In this document: positions 22,177 to 33,022 of the stretch, piece after piece | Layout: each line of letters begins with the position of its first letter | Position numbering within the stretch: the first letter of the stretch is position 1 | Source: Ettlia oleoabundans | Lineage: Eukaryota > Chlorophyta > Chlorophyceae > Chlamydomonadales | NCBI GenBank assembly: GCA_019693395.1 | Contig: JAAMXP010004074.1 | Span: 1-40,308 of the forward strand | Direction: 5' to 3' | Length of the DNA stretch: 40,308 nucleotides | Program-made: the position numbers and the translations under genes | Notes under the pieces: model-generated | Seen by the model: the letters and a program-made list of their open reading frames with translations, nothing else | Databases searched by the model: none | What the model was told of the DNA's origin: nothing

Positions 22177-22181
22177 TTACA
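22177..22181 (-). terminator. Candidate TGTAA polyadenylation signal, NAA40
   Basis: Plus-strand TTACA reads TGTAA on the minus strand, 107 bp past the NAA40 stop. Confidence 0.45.
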
Positions 22182-22287
22182 GCTTGGCACAACCCTACCT
22201 TCACCAGTCAACAGCAGGGGTTGTCCGCGCGGGAGAACCTTGCAGCAGGAGGAGTACTTCCCCGCCGATGGAGGCACCCTGCCCACC

Positions 22288-24670
22288 TCACGTGCCTGCC
22301 CCAGCGTTGCCAGGTTGGCGCAACCACTTTGTCATGATCTCATACCTGCAAGTCATTGGAGGAAGTGGCAGCCGCAGGTACCCTTGATTTCTGATGGACT
22401 TGCGCTGCACTGACTTGCGTTAGTATGTTTCAGCCCAATGCTTGCGCGTTCTATGTCTATATGTCAATGACTAAGGACAAGGGTTGACGGGAGATTGCAT
22501 GTGCGTAAAGCATTCAGCTACAATGCCAGCCCGCCTGGCCCCTACTCGCCACACATGTTGCTCACCACCCACACTACCTGCCGTTGCCAGCTGCCCGACT
22601 AGCCAGCTGGCAACGCTTACATCCCACTTAGCCCCCAGACTCACTTGTGGTCCCCCGACGCGTCTAGCACCCCTGGGCTGTCGGCATCCAGCACATACCT
22701 GCGGGTGGCAGGCGGCAGTCCAGTAGATTGCAACATTGACTTGGCTCAACGACATGACCACAGAAGGGGCAGCATGCAGCGCACGCGCAGCAGCATGGCC
22801 GGGCAACAGTCACCCGCCACCCCACTGCAGCCTTGCTGCTCACACCTGCCTCGCCTGTAGGCAGTTGCTGTGCAGTGCAGCCTCGATCAATCTCATCCAC
22901 CCCCCCTCCCGGGCAACAGGCAGTCGCGTTACTCGAGACTCCCTCTAACGCCATACACGCTCCATGCAGGCCAAGCCGAGTGCACATCTCATACTGTACA
23001 CAAGCTCTTACGTCCCTTACTGCTCACCCCAGCTTGCGGTACAGCTGTACTGCCGCCACATTCTCGGAAAACACAGTCAGCATCAGGCGTGCCACGCCGC
23101 TCTTCCGTCCTATCAGCTCCAGCAACCGCATCAAGAACCGGCCCAACCCCTTGCCCTGCAGGTGATACAGGTTCAGCATAGTGCGCTGATGTGCAGAAGG
23201 GAATGGGGGAGTCCACCCAAGGCGACGCTCCTGTCCTGACCGGGGCCTGTCCCAACAAACACACACAGGTTTGCTTGCCGAGATGTACCGGGTGCTGGTG
23301 GTGCCACAGTAGGTACAGGCTGCCTCAGCCAGGCATGATCCCCCTGTCCAAGCTGAAATATCTTGAATGGGCCCGCACCTGTACTGCCGCAGCCACCTGG
23401 ATCTCATAGCAGTACAGGACCGCATCCACCTCCTCCGCTTCAAAGCGGAAGTGCACAAACGCCACCGGCTGCCCCAATGCCGGCTCTGGACCAACCCCAT
23501 CTCGCTGCTGCTGCTGCTGCTGGGATGCACCTGAGCCGCTGCAAGCGCCCCCATTACCTGCAGAGGCGTGGTTCTCCTGGCCTGAAGCTGCAGCCGCGGG
23601 CCCTGCCGCTGCAGCAGCTCCTGCTGAAGCCACCTCCTGCTGCACTGCCTGTGCTGCCTTCTCCCCCTGCTGCATTGCCCCGCTCTGCTGCTGCTGCTGC
23701 TGCCGCTGCTCAGGAGCCTCCCCTTCTTTCTGCTGGAACACAACTAGAAAGCGTGCAGCGGGATCTGCCAGCTCAGCTCGCTTCTTAGCGTCGCTCCACC
23801 CCCAGTCTGGGCAGGCATCATACAGCGCCTGCAGCAGGTCGTGAGGGAGTAAACAAGCCAGCCAACCTGTGAGTGTACCAGGTGGTTGGGGCGGGGCATG
23901 CTGTTGAGCCACCGTTGTCCACGCAGCAAGCTTGCAACAAACACGTGTTGGAGGACGGGGCAACTGGACAAGCGCTCCAGCAAGCGGGTGCATGGCAGCA
24001 GGTATCCTGCAGATGCACAGCACAGCCCCACATGAAACTCTCAGGAGCAGCCGAAAGCAGCCTGGGCCTCCTGTCCGCTTGGCCCCCCCTGGCCAACAAC
24101 CTGCGGCCCAGCCTGCTCACCGCCATATGCTGCCGGGTTAGCCCCAGGGCCCAGTCCAGCAATGCAGGGGGCAGCTCCAAAGATCCATAGAACCGCAGTG
24201 CAGCACCAAGGCCCTGTCGATCGTACCGCTGAAATGCCGGGTATTGTACCGCCAGCTGCTCCCCAACTGCTGAGCCCTCGTTTAGCTCACGCAGCTGTGT
24301 GGCAAGCGCGGCCGCACGCTCATTCTCCTGCAGCAGGCCTTGAAGTGGCGCAGAGGCTGAGGGGCTGGGAGGCTGGGAATCAAGCGGGGTTGAGGATGGA
24401 AAGGGTGTGTGCGTTCATGGTCCGCCATGAGCCTGCTGGCTCTCCTACTGCTTGCTCACAAGCCAGCGACCTACCGCTTTGCGGGCAAGCTTCTTCTCCT
24501 TCCCCTTGCTCGTCTTTTTTGCCTGTAGAAGGGAGATGGGGATGTTGCCAGTGTGGCCCAACGGAAGCAATTTGGGCAGTCGTGTTTGGCGGCAGCGGTG
24601 GCAGTAATTTTGCGGCATTGGCGGTGAAGCAGCAGCAGCGGCCAGTCATGTCGGATTGCACGCGTTCCAT
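22288..24670 (-). CDS. NAA40: N-alpha-acetyltransferase 40 (NatD), histone H4/H2A N-terminal acetyltransferase
   Basis: Minus-strand exons 24670-24662, 24522-24475, 24327-24121, 23828-23379, 23155-23028, 22698-22645 and 22345-22288 join in frame to 317 residues. The order matches NAA40: a Lys-rich N-terminus (AKKTSKGKEKKLARKA), a helical segment with YPAFQRYDRQGL, the DWGWSDAKKRAEL segment, then the GNAT core. That core has PVAFVHFRFE (209-218), VLYCYEIQ, the acetyl-CoA loop QGKGLG (238-243), LMLTVFSENVAAVQLYRKLGYVLDADSP and a final KYEIMTKW. NAA40 acetylates the N-terminal Ser of histones H4 and H2A. An extra low-complexity stretch of about 85 residues (121-206, two Gln6 tracts) sits between two core strands, explaining the excess over the roughly 240-residue animal protein. 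The 9-nt first coding exon (MER) is the least certain part; the rest is firm. Confidence 0.92.
23505..23522 (-). repeat. (CTG)6, coding Gln6 on the minus strand
   Basis: Six pure CTG units on the plus strand encode one of the two Gln6 tracts in the NAA40 insert. The second copy is at 23685-23702. Confidence 0.9.
23685..23702 (-). repeat. (CTG)6, second coding Gln6 tract in the NAA40 insert
   Basis: Six pure CTG units encode Gln6 preceded by an Arg and a Gln. The tract lies inside the inserted low-complexity segment, not in the conserved GNAT core. Confidence 0.9.
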
Positions 24671-25172
24671 CTTTGCGCAATATGCATGATTTTGCAGCAC
24701 GGGCGGCAGACGGCAGGGTTCAAGTTCAGTGGTGGTGTTGCAGGCTCTCGACCCTTCGTGGGCACACCATAGTGATCTGACCAGCACTCCAGAGTGATAA
24801 TCGCTGGATAAGTCCGAGGCGGAGATAAAGCAGTCCTGGCTTGAAACTCCTGGTGCGTTGCCTGGTTGCTCCACCACTGATCGCTGGAAAATATGTCACG
24901 CGGTCATGTAGTGACGAATAGGTCGTATGGTCTCTCAGGCACAGGAAGGGTGGCATCCAGGCTGGCATAACACGCATAGCGCGATGGCAGGCAAAACCTA
25001 GTCAGTCACACTTTCATAACAAGTCGAGTGCACAACTAGGCATTAGCAGAGCATATCAACTGTAAGTGACCAAAAAACACATTCAGTGGCATAGGAAACT
25101 GATATACATGGTAAAAGCATGGAGCCGGCAGCTTCAACAGCTGCAGCTCATCAGCGTGCGTCTCCCGAAACC
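24671..25172 (-). promoter_or_regulatory. NAA40 upstream region and 3' region of the small conserved gene
   Basis: This 502-bp stretch lies between two minus-strand genes. It must contain the NAA40 promoter and the 3' UTR of the gene ending at 25173. I see no exon, no minus-strand TGTAA and no clear promoter element. Confidence 0.4.
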
Positions 25173-26133
25173 CTATGTACCACCTTCCCCGCCGCTGCTG
25201 CTGGTGCGTTGCTGAGCCGCACGCTGCGATTGCCTGGTGAACACACTGAGGTCCTCTGTTGCCACGTTGGCTCTGCCCCTGCAATCTGGCGGAGCAGGAC
25301 AGGCTGTAAGCCGGCCATTGACACACACATGCAGCGCGGTGCAGGACTTGGGCACATCAACAACAACCTTGTCCCAAAAAATCGACGTAGCGAGGCGGCA
25401 CCAAAACTGGCAAGGAACGATATGGGCGACAACATCCTGCCAGTTGTCATGACCACACCAGCGATAATCAGCCCCAGCCCCCAGGCATGCATCTGCGGCC
25501 TTGCCTGAGCTGCGGTGGCAGCAGTAGGCCCCTCTGCGAGGCCTGCCTGCCGCCACTTACGCTACCTGCCCCCATGCTGCAGTGCAAGGTTGCAAATACG
25601 GAGGGCACAGGTTTGTATACACGCAGCGCAATCCCGCATGCCTTAGGGGCTGGGCAATTGCCGCCCCACAGGGTATTGCAGTGATCTCTCGCAATGCAGG
25701 AGAGCTTTCTGCGATCAAACTATGGTAAAAACAGGCGAGCACGACTCCAGACACACCTGCGGTGCTGCTTGCTATCTAGAGCCATAGGGTTTGGCAGCGG
25801 GCCACGTGTGTCTGGGTGTGCTCGCTTGCTGCCTGCCGGCAACTGTGCAACTGGTGGTGCCTGACTGCGGCCTGGATCCGTCTCCACACCAAAATCAGGG
25901 GGTGGCAGCCTGGCCGGAGCCCCTCCCCTCAGCAGGGCCTCGGCACTGGGCAGCGCGCTGCTGGCGGGCGGCAGCACGCTGGGCCCGCTTTTTGACTGCG
26001 CCGCCTGCTGCAGCAGCTGCTGCCGTTGCTGTTGCTGTTGCTGTTGCGGCTGCACTGGCTGTTCAGGGCCAACACCACTTTGGAGGGGCCCCTCGTCATC
26101 ACTACTGCTGCTGTATTCTACGATACCAACCAT
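25173..26133 (-). CDS. Small conserved protein of unknown function (acidic N-terminus, PPQLRGRANVATED motif)
   Basis: Exons 26133-25757, 25576-25505 and 25278-25173 join in frame to 184 residues. The N-terminus is MVGIVEYSSSSDDEG, an acidic Ser/Asp/Glu patch. A Gln7 run, a Ser/Ala/Pro linker with LPSAEALLRGG, and a basic GSKRAHPDTRG follow. The C-terminal motif LLLPPQLRGRANVATEDLS is created by splicing exons 2 and 3 and ends in a polar tail. The layout (acidic start, LPSAxxLL, KR patch, VPPQLxGRxNVxTEDL end) resembles small unnamed proteins I recall from land plants, so I take it as a conserved family without assigned function. The second intron uses a GC donor (CAG|GCAAGG at 25504-25503). 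Only that choice brings PPQLR into frame with GRANVATED, so the noncanonical site is well supported. It is divergent from MGDG synthase. Confidence 0.78.
26025..26047 (-). repeat. GTTGCT hexamer repeat coding a Gln tract
   Basis: Three and a half GTTGCT units on the plus strand read as alternating CAG/CAA codons on the minus strand, coding most of the Gln7 run of the small conserved protein. Alternating synonymous codons make it less slippage-prone than the pure CAG runs elsewhere. Confidence 0.85.
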
Positions 26134-26424
26134 GATTGTGCGGTTTCAAGCGCGGATTGTAATGATGCTAACAACGTTTGAAACGTGTCAAATGCAGAGC
26201 ACCCACAGGGCGTGCTGGGCTCGCATGCTCTGCATGGCGCGCCATCAATATCCTGCCCACAGAGGGCGCATTTGTGCAGCCCATTGACTTGTTAGCGACA
26301 TTTTTTGACCATCTGGTGTTGTCGGGGGCCTCCTGAATTGCTGCTTGATGCTCACCACCCCAGCATAGCTTTGTTCGGAGCGCATTGCGGAACTCGACAA
26401 GCGCACTGACCAACTACATTGACA
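26134..26424. promoter_or_regulatory. Shared upstream region of the small conserved gene (-) and MGDG synthase (+)
   Basis: This 291-bp region lies between divergent start codons and must hold both promoters. It is AT-richer than the flanking exons and has no obvious exon or TATA box. Confidence 0.5.
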
Positions 26425-29400
26425 ATGGAGCAGCAGCAACAGCGGCAGTGCAAGCTGCCGCCCCTGCAGCTGGCCTCCACTTCGTTCAGCACGCTAGGCT
26501 CCAGCAGCGCAAGAGGCGGGTTGCACGCGTTTCAGAGCAGCTATCTTCAAGCAGGGTTGTCGATTGAGCCGCCTGCTGCGTCCCGGCGGCAGCCGACTGT
26601 ATGCAGTGCAGGCAGCCGGGCTGGCGGCAGCGGCGCCAGTGGCGGCAGCAGCCAGAGCGGCAAGGGTAGCAGCAGGAGCAGCGCGGGGCAAGGAGGCAAC
26701 AACGGCAGCATAGCACGGTTCAACTTCGGCAGAGCTTTGCGCTATGGCATGGGAGCGGGCGGCGGGGCAGCAGCTTTTGTGAGTTGGGGTTTGAGGGCGG
26801 GATGATGTGCTGTCATGCGGCTCTTGGCCCGGCAGGGATGCATGCATGCCGCACTTTGAGTGTAGCCCTGCACCAGTGCCTCAGCAAGCAAGCGCATCTG
26901 TTGCTCTCCGAATACCATATCCAATCCTCATCACTGCCGTCTGATTCCCTGGCGGGGCCACCACCCTTCTTGAATCGCCCGCTGCCCTCTCGCCGATTAT
27001 TACCCGCAGTTTGGCGGCGGCAGCACAGCGCATGCCTGCCCGCTGTGGCCACTTCGGCCAGCAGCTGGAGTGCCGAAGCGCAAGCCTGATGGAAAGACTC
27101 GTGTGCTGATCCTGATGTCTGACACAGGAGGCGGCCACCGCGCCAGTGCAGAAGCCATCAAAGCAGGTGCGCACGGCTAGCTGGGGCAATAATGCTTTCA
27201 CACTACATGATTCGTGCATTGGTGGTTTGTTTGGGACATAGGGCTGGCATTGGGCATGGCGGAGTGGTAAAATTGCATCTTAATTGTTGTTGTTGGTCCT
27301 GAATTGCTCTGATTCGACCTTCATTTGTCTATGTATGCGGCATTACCTACGGTACTGCAGGATTTGAGGAACTGTACGGGAGCAAGTACCACATTGATGT
27401 GCTGGACATTTGGACCCACCACACACCCTACCCATTCAATCAGGTACGGTACATGGGAGTGCAGCATGCTGGCCGCAATGCAGCCGGACGGTTATGGCGT
27501 AAGGTAGTTGCATGAAGGGTGGTCTACCATGCAGGCAGGCGCTGTCAGCAGCTGGGTGATGAAGGGACTACAACCACCGTTATGGTAGAAAGCTGCTGTT
27601 CACTTGCAGATGCCCAAGACTTATTCTTTCCTCGTCAAGTACTCCTTCCTCTGGCGCGCAGCATTCAACATGTGGCAGGTGCGGTTGGTGGGAAGTTGTG
27701 GCGCAGGTCACTTAGAGTAGATTCAAGCTGTCGCCTCGCTTCCGGAGCTGTCTGCCCAGCTGATGCCGTTGTTACGTGTTGCCCTCCTTTTGCGGACGTG
27801 GTCGCTTGCCTCTCCTGCCACCCCAGCATCCCACTGAAGGCTTTCAACCTTGTCAATTTTGCACTTGCCTCTGCCCTTCTCATTCCTCTGCAGCCACGCC
27901 TGGTGCACGTGCCGTTCTCCACAGTCTCAGCCGCAGTTGTGGGGCGGCGCGTGAGCGAGGCCTTTGACATCTACCAGCCAGACCTGGTGGTGTCGGTGCA
28001 CCCGCTCATGCAGGTAGGGCAGGCGGCCCCCCATGACCTGCGCCTTGCAAACTCTCCGGAACTTTGTTGCTATGCTGTCGTGTGCTGTCAGTTGCTGGGA
28101 GCATGTGATGGCACGACATGACAGAACCAATGCACGCTGCTTACCATTCTGGTGCTCAGTCGGGTTGGTAGTCAACCCCCCCCTTGGCCAGGCCAGGAAC
28201 ATGGTGGCAAATCCCTCCCAGACCTCGTCCTGCCCTGCCCTCCCGTTTATCCACTCGTGGTCCATCGAAAACCTAAAAACGCAGCCCGTGGTCCAGTCCC
28301 CCCACCCCCACCCCACCCCGCACCGCTCCCGTGCAGCACGTGCCGCTGCGCATCATGCGTATGCGCATCAAGAATGGTATGCAGCCCCCCACCAACTTTG
28401 CCACCGTGGTCACAGACCTCACCACCTGCCACAACACATGGTTCCACCCAGGAGTTGACAGGTGGGGGCGAATGGGCAGGAAATGCAGAGAAACTTGTCT
28501 GCCTTTCGATAAGGAAAATTGCTGGAAGGCCTGACATGGGCGTCGTGCCCTGACAAGTGAGTTGCCTGTCCCAAGTGATGGAACCTTACCGCGCACCCGT
28601 CCCGGTGGCCCACTTCTTCCAACTGGCCACACCACCACCGCACTAGCGCCGCCTTGGCCCGTCGTTGCTTGCCTGCTTCTGTGCAGATGCTATGTTGCAA
28701 CCGAGGCGAGCCGGCAGCAGGCGCTGCGGCTGGGCCTGGCCCCCGACCAGCTGCGCATGTACGGGCTGCCCATACGCCCCGCCTTTGGCCGCACCTTCCC
28801 CTCAAAGGCCAAACTGCGCAGGTGGGTGGTGTGTGTGCATTTGCGGTGTCTGCACGCTTGCATGTGGGTGCACCCTGCTTTGCTGCATGATTGCGAGGCA
28901 TGCCTGCGCAACGTCTCTGTGTGGTCCTGGACAGATGCATGCAAAACGGGTGCAGGCACCTTGCAAATACTTGAGCCGTGTCAATTGCCATTGCCCAACT
29001 TCTGCCCTCTGGTTTTTGTCGCTTCTCCACATCTTATTTTCTTACCCTGCAGGGCGCTGGGCATGGTGGTGGACAAGCCTGCCATCTTGCTGGTGGGTGG
29101 CGGGGAGGGCATGGGGCCGGTGGAGAAGACGGTGGACGGAGTGGCCAAGGTTGGTGGGCTGGGGTGCTGCAGACCGCTCTGTATCAACTGCTTGGTGCCT
29201 TGCATAGCTGCAAGGAATTGAGGCTGTTTAACTGAAGTCAAGTGTCATGAAGGGTTGGTGGACTTGCAACGACGAGTGGGCACTGTTCCACCAGTGTTGG
29301 GTTCAGCATGCAGGCCGGCGATTGGGTGCGTCGCCGCAGCAGCAGCTTGCCCACTCTTCTGCCAGTTGAACTGCTGTGTGCAAGCTGCACTTGGTGCGCG

Positions 29401-30828
29401 CTCTGCTCCTCGCCTGCAGACCATCGGTGGCGATTGTCAGCTTGTGGTCATCTGCGGGCGCAACGCCAAGCTGGTTGAGAAGCTGCAGAGCAAGTGAGGC
29501 TGTCGCGCTTGTGGTTCAATGTGTTCCGATGCATGCAAGAGGGAACACTTTTAAGGGGCTTCAGGCAAGGGGCGCTGTCGCCTGTTCGTGCCATACTATG
29601 GCTTTGTTGCTTGCAAGCAACATTGCAGTCGTTGCACATTTTGCACCTGTCTACCTGCAGGGTCTACCCCCAGGGCATGCATGTTGTGGTCAAGGGCTTT
29701 GTGACCAACATGCCGGAAATCATGTCAGCCTCGGGTGAGCGGTAGCGGATTGGTAAACACCGATTGCAGAGTGAAGGGAGGCAGTGCAACAACAACAAGC
29801 TATGGAATGGCAGCCTTCGTGCCCGTGTATCACAGACGTGCTGCCCTGACCTGGCACCATGCTGCGCGCATCGTTGCCACCTTGGTAATTTTTCTCAATA
29901 GTTGGTTGCTGACCTCTCCCCCCACCCCCAACCCCACGCCGCCACCACCCCGATCCCACCCACCCCATCCTTCCCACCCCTCATCCCACCCACCAGACGT
30001 GATTGTTACCAAGGCGGGCCCCGGCACCATCAGTGAGGCGCTCATCTGCGGGCTGCCTATGGTGCTTAACGCATTTGTGCCCTGCCAGGAGGAGGGAAAC
30101 ATACCCTTTGTCACTGAAAACAAGGTGGGCTTGGCTGGGATGCAAGTGGGCAGATCTTGGGTGGGTACTTGCCGACAGGCAAATTCTTTTCGGTACACAC
30201 AGGCAGGCTGGCTTGTGGCTGGCTTGCTCCTGTCAGGTGTGGCTGGGTGGCCAGCCCCGATTTCTCTTCTTAGGTGAGCTGTCCATGCCTCTCGCTCAAC
30301 CTCTGCAGGTTGGAGTGTTTGAGAAGGACCCCCAGAAAGCGGCCCAGGTGTGTTGGTGGTGGTGGATAGGTGGCGAGAGTGGGGGGAAGCGGGTTTGGGA
30401 CCATGCTTGCGGGTTATACCCTAGGGTAGCACCCACTTGGGACATAGATGTCACTTGTGCTCCTAAACTGTGCTGCTTGCACATGTTTAGTTGCCGCCAA
30501 TGCTGCTAAGCTCTCATCCTGCAGAGACAGTTCCCAGCGTGGATTTCTCCGCAACCCTCCTTCTGCTGCTCTTGCGCAAGTGACTTTTTGGTCCCACTTC
30601 TGCGCATTGCCTTGCTTTTGGCCTCACCCAAGTCCTGCTGCTTACCTGCCGCGCCCTCTTCAGATCATCAAGGGCTGGTTTGGCGAGCGGCGGGCTGAAT
30701 TCGAGGAGATGGCGCGGCGGGCCAAGGCACTGGGCAAGCCGCACGCGCTGTTTGACATCTGCAGAGACCTGCACACCCTGGCGCCCGCTCATGCTGGCGC
30801 CACCATGCGTGCGCTGGCGGCGGCATAG
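26425..30828 (+). CDS. MGD1: Monogalactosyldiacylglycerol synthase (UDP-galactose:diacylglycerol galactosyltransferase, GT28)
   Basis: Thirteen exons (26425-26778, 27010-27166, 27361-27443, 27610-27678, 27894-28013, 28337-28461, 28687-28821, 29053-29149, 29420-29493, 29661-29734, 29997-30124, 30309-30347, 30664-30828) join in frame to 539 residues. Residues 1-118 are Ser/Gly/Arg-rich with almost no acidic residues, as in a chloroplast transit peptide. The GT28 N-domain starts [15 protein letters not shown] with conserved His161. Then come [51 protein letters not shown] and [10 protein letters not shown]. The C-domain has [11 protein letters not shown] (360-370), [21 protein letters not shown] and the UDP-sugar motif [17 protein letters not shown] (434-450), with GNIPFV after it. 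It makes the major thylakoid galactolipid at the inner envelope. The domain order and length match plant MGD enzymes. Confidence 0.96.
28298..28319 (-). other. Potential G-quadruplex (minus strand) in an MGD1 intron
   Basis: On the plus strand four C-runs of 6, 5, 4 and 4 are separated by single A bases; the minus strand is the classic G4 pattern with one-base loops. It lies 17 bp before the exon acceptor at 28336/28337 and doubles as the polypyrimidine tract of that intron in the transcript. Confidence 0.7.
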
Positions 30829-31337
30829 CGCTGCCATATTCTTTCCTGAGAGGCTTGGTCTGTGGGCGGGAGGCAGCCTTGTGCGGGGCAGGCTTCGTCA
30901 CCGTCCACAACCAGACTATGGTCGAGAGCTGCTGCTACTTCCTGCTACATGGCCACACACTGGGCATGCATTCTGTCATGCATTTCCTGTTTTGCGCTTC
31001 ACAATCACCCTTGCTTGCATCCCTTGCTCCCATTTCCGACCGGACCTTGCCGCCCTGGCAGCCCGTTTTTGTGCCCGGTTGGCAGAACTGCATTTGTCTA
31101 TACAGCTATTCTGACAAGCGTGATTTTTTGCTATCCTTCTATTTCAAGTCATCAATTGTTCATCCCCTGTGAGCAAACCGCCGCCCATTCACCAATTTCT
31201 GGCAGTTGCAAACCTCCTGCTGCGCTGTTCCTCTGCGTCCGCACGCTACGCATGTCTTGCGGCGGCAACGGCAGCAGCTTCATAAGCAGTATGGTGCCCG
31301 CTCGGCTGCAAGCAAAGTATCCCCATGACATGCTTCC
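30829..31337 (+). promoter_or_regulatory. Intergenic region between MGDG synthase and ARL2
   Basis: This 509-bp stretch holds the MGD1 3' UTR and the ARL2 promoter. I found no exon and no TGTAA signal. A T-rich patch near 31120-31160 is the only AT-rich part. Confidence 0.4.
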
Positions 31338-32424
31338 ATGGGCCTTCTCAGCATCATACGGAAGGTCAAGCACAAGGAACACGAGATCAGGCTGCTGCTA
31401 GTGTGAGTTGTTCCCTTACGGCTTCCTTGCGACCAAATGCCGGTTATGTAGACGGCGTGATCACGCGCTTCCGTACACTGTCGCAGGGGGCTAGACAATG
31501 CCGGCAAGACCACAATCGTGAAGCGCATCAGCGGAGAAGACGCCAGCACCGTCAGTCCCACACTGGGTTTCAACATCAAGACTCTCGAGTTTGGCGGGTG
31601 AGACATCAAACGGGCCCGAAGCCTCTGGAGCCTACAATAGAGAGTTTGACTGCCGCCGCTGTGGCCCTCACCGCTATCAGTGACTCCTAGTACTGGTCTA
31701 GCCTCATTTGAGACGTCGCTGTTGCCCTTAACTGCAGTTACCAGCTCAGTGTGTGGGATGTTGGTGGTCAAAAGACGCTGCGGCCTTATTGGCGCAACTA
31801 CTTTGAGCAGACTGACGGGCTCGTGTGGGTGGTGGACAGCACTGACCGCCGACGCCTGGCAGATTGCGCAGAGGTGGGTCAACTGTGCAATCCAGGGCGT
31901 TAGGTATCCTCATGTAGCCACTTGTTTTGATGAGTTTAGTGACTTGCTGGCAACTGCCTATATGACAGCAGCAATGCAGGCAAGCAAAGCTGCCACCCGC
32001 TGGGTAGTTTGGTAAATTGTCCAGTAGCATGTGCCGCATCGTGTCTGTGCAGGAGCTGGGCAAGCTGCTGCTAGAAGAGCGACTGGCTGGGGCCACGCTG
32101 CTCATCATGGCCAACAAGCAAGATGTGCCTGGCGCTTTGGGTGTGGAGGCAATCCGGGAGGTGCGCCTGAGTATGCACCTGGGGTTCGTGGTGCAGTTGA
32201 TGAGCAGCTGCCTGGATTTGTGCCTGCAACGCAGCTGTGTGGGATGCGCATTGAATTCCGGGTAGTTGGATGCCTGCGGGGTTGTGCAGGCTTTGAAGCT
32301 GGATGCCCTGGTGGGGCGGCGGTGGAACATTGTGGCGTGTAGCGCGGTGGACGGCAGCGGGCTACTGGAGGGGTTCCAGTGGCTGGTGCAAGATGTGGCA
32401 TCGCGCATATACCTACTTGACTAG
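31338..32424 (+). CDS. ARL2: ADP-ribosylation factor-like GTPase ARL2
   Basis: Exons 31338-31402, 31487-31597, 31738-31873, 32053-32160 and 32290-32424 join in frame to 184 residues, the exact size of animal ARL2. All GTPase motifs are intact: P-loop GLDNAGKTT (23-31), switch I around [13 protein letters not shown], switch II WDVGGQ with Gln70, NKQD (125-128) and the CSA base motif. The start [22 protein letters not shown] matches the ARL2 N-terminal amphipathic helix rather than that of ARL3. ARL2 acts with tubulin cofactor D in alpha/beta-tubulin assembly and releases prenylated or myristoylated cargo; the plant orthologue (TTN5/HALLIMASCH) is essential. Location is expected to be cytosolic. 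The second intron starts directly after switch I. No damage or oddity is seen. Confidence 0.97.
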
Positions 32425-33022
32425 CGGCCGCGATAGCCCTTATGATATCGGTACAGCTGTCCAATCTGTCCCGAACACATAGAATAGCATCTTCATTCGT
32501 GCTGACCCGGCTGGCACCACCGCTACTTGTCTCGGTACCCCTTTATTATGTACTGGAGTTAATTCTTGCTATCTCTTCACGGTCCAAATTCGTCTTAAGC
32601 CAGTTAGGCATTCAAAAACCACATGGTCAGGGAACCCTTCTGGCATATCCTTCTATGCCTGCGCCAGGACGGCGCCAGCTAGGACGGGGGATCCACAGTA
32701 GAGTACAATTGCGCTTCCCTCGGCGCACCCCACGACCATTTTGGGACCATTTTGCAGGAGGTCCAGGTCATTTTGAGCAAATGCAGTGCGGGGGCCTATC
32801 ACGCTCAGTTGCTGTGGGGTCAGCGCCGTTTAGGCCTGCCATCGCAAGGGGGCAGATCAATGTTGGCGTTGCAGGGCAATCAGAGTTGCCCAAGGTCCTG
32901 GGGAAAGTAGCCCGTCGCCAACCAGGTGAGGGCCAGCAAACGGAGGGCTGGGAGCGCCCGCAGGCGAACGTGCTCATCAACTGCTGCATTGGGATTGTTT
33001 CACGATCCAATATGCTGTCAGC
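32425..33022 (+). promoter_or_regulatory. Region between ARL2 and the glucan water dikinase gene
   Basis: This 598-bp stretch must hold the ARL2 3' end and the GWD promoter and 5' UTR. A plus-strand frame stays open for 195 codons (32442-33026), but its translation has no family resemblance. A short in-frame uORF (33012-33026) lies at its right end. No TGTAA was seen. Confidence 0.4.

Larger units (their letters stand above)
21306..22287. other. Convergent 3' region of the Q-rich gene (+) and NAA40 (-)
   Basis: This 982-bp stretch lies between two converging stop codons. It is strikingly C/T-rich on the plus strand from about 21420 to 22080 and contains no exon that I can support. It ends with a plus-strand TGTAA at 22138-22142 and a minus-strand TGTAA at 22181-22177. 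The 3' UTR of the Q-rich gene would therefore be unusually long (about 830 nt) and that of NAA40 short (about 110 nt). Confidence 0.55.

Noticed and set aside
27519..28121. 200-codon plus-strand frame inside MGD1
   Set aside because: It runs through MGD1 introns and exons in the wrong frame; the GT28 exons account for the region.
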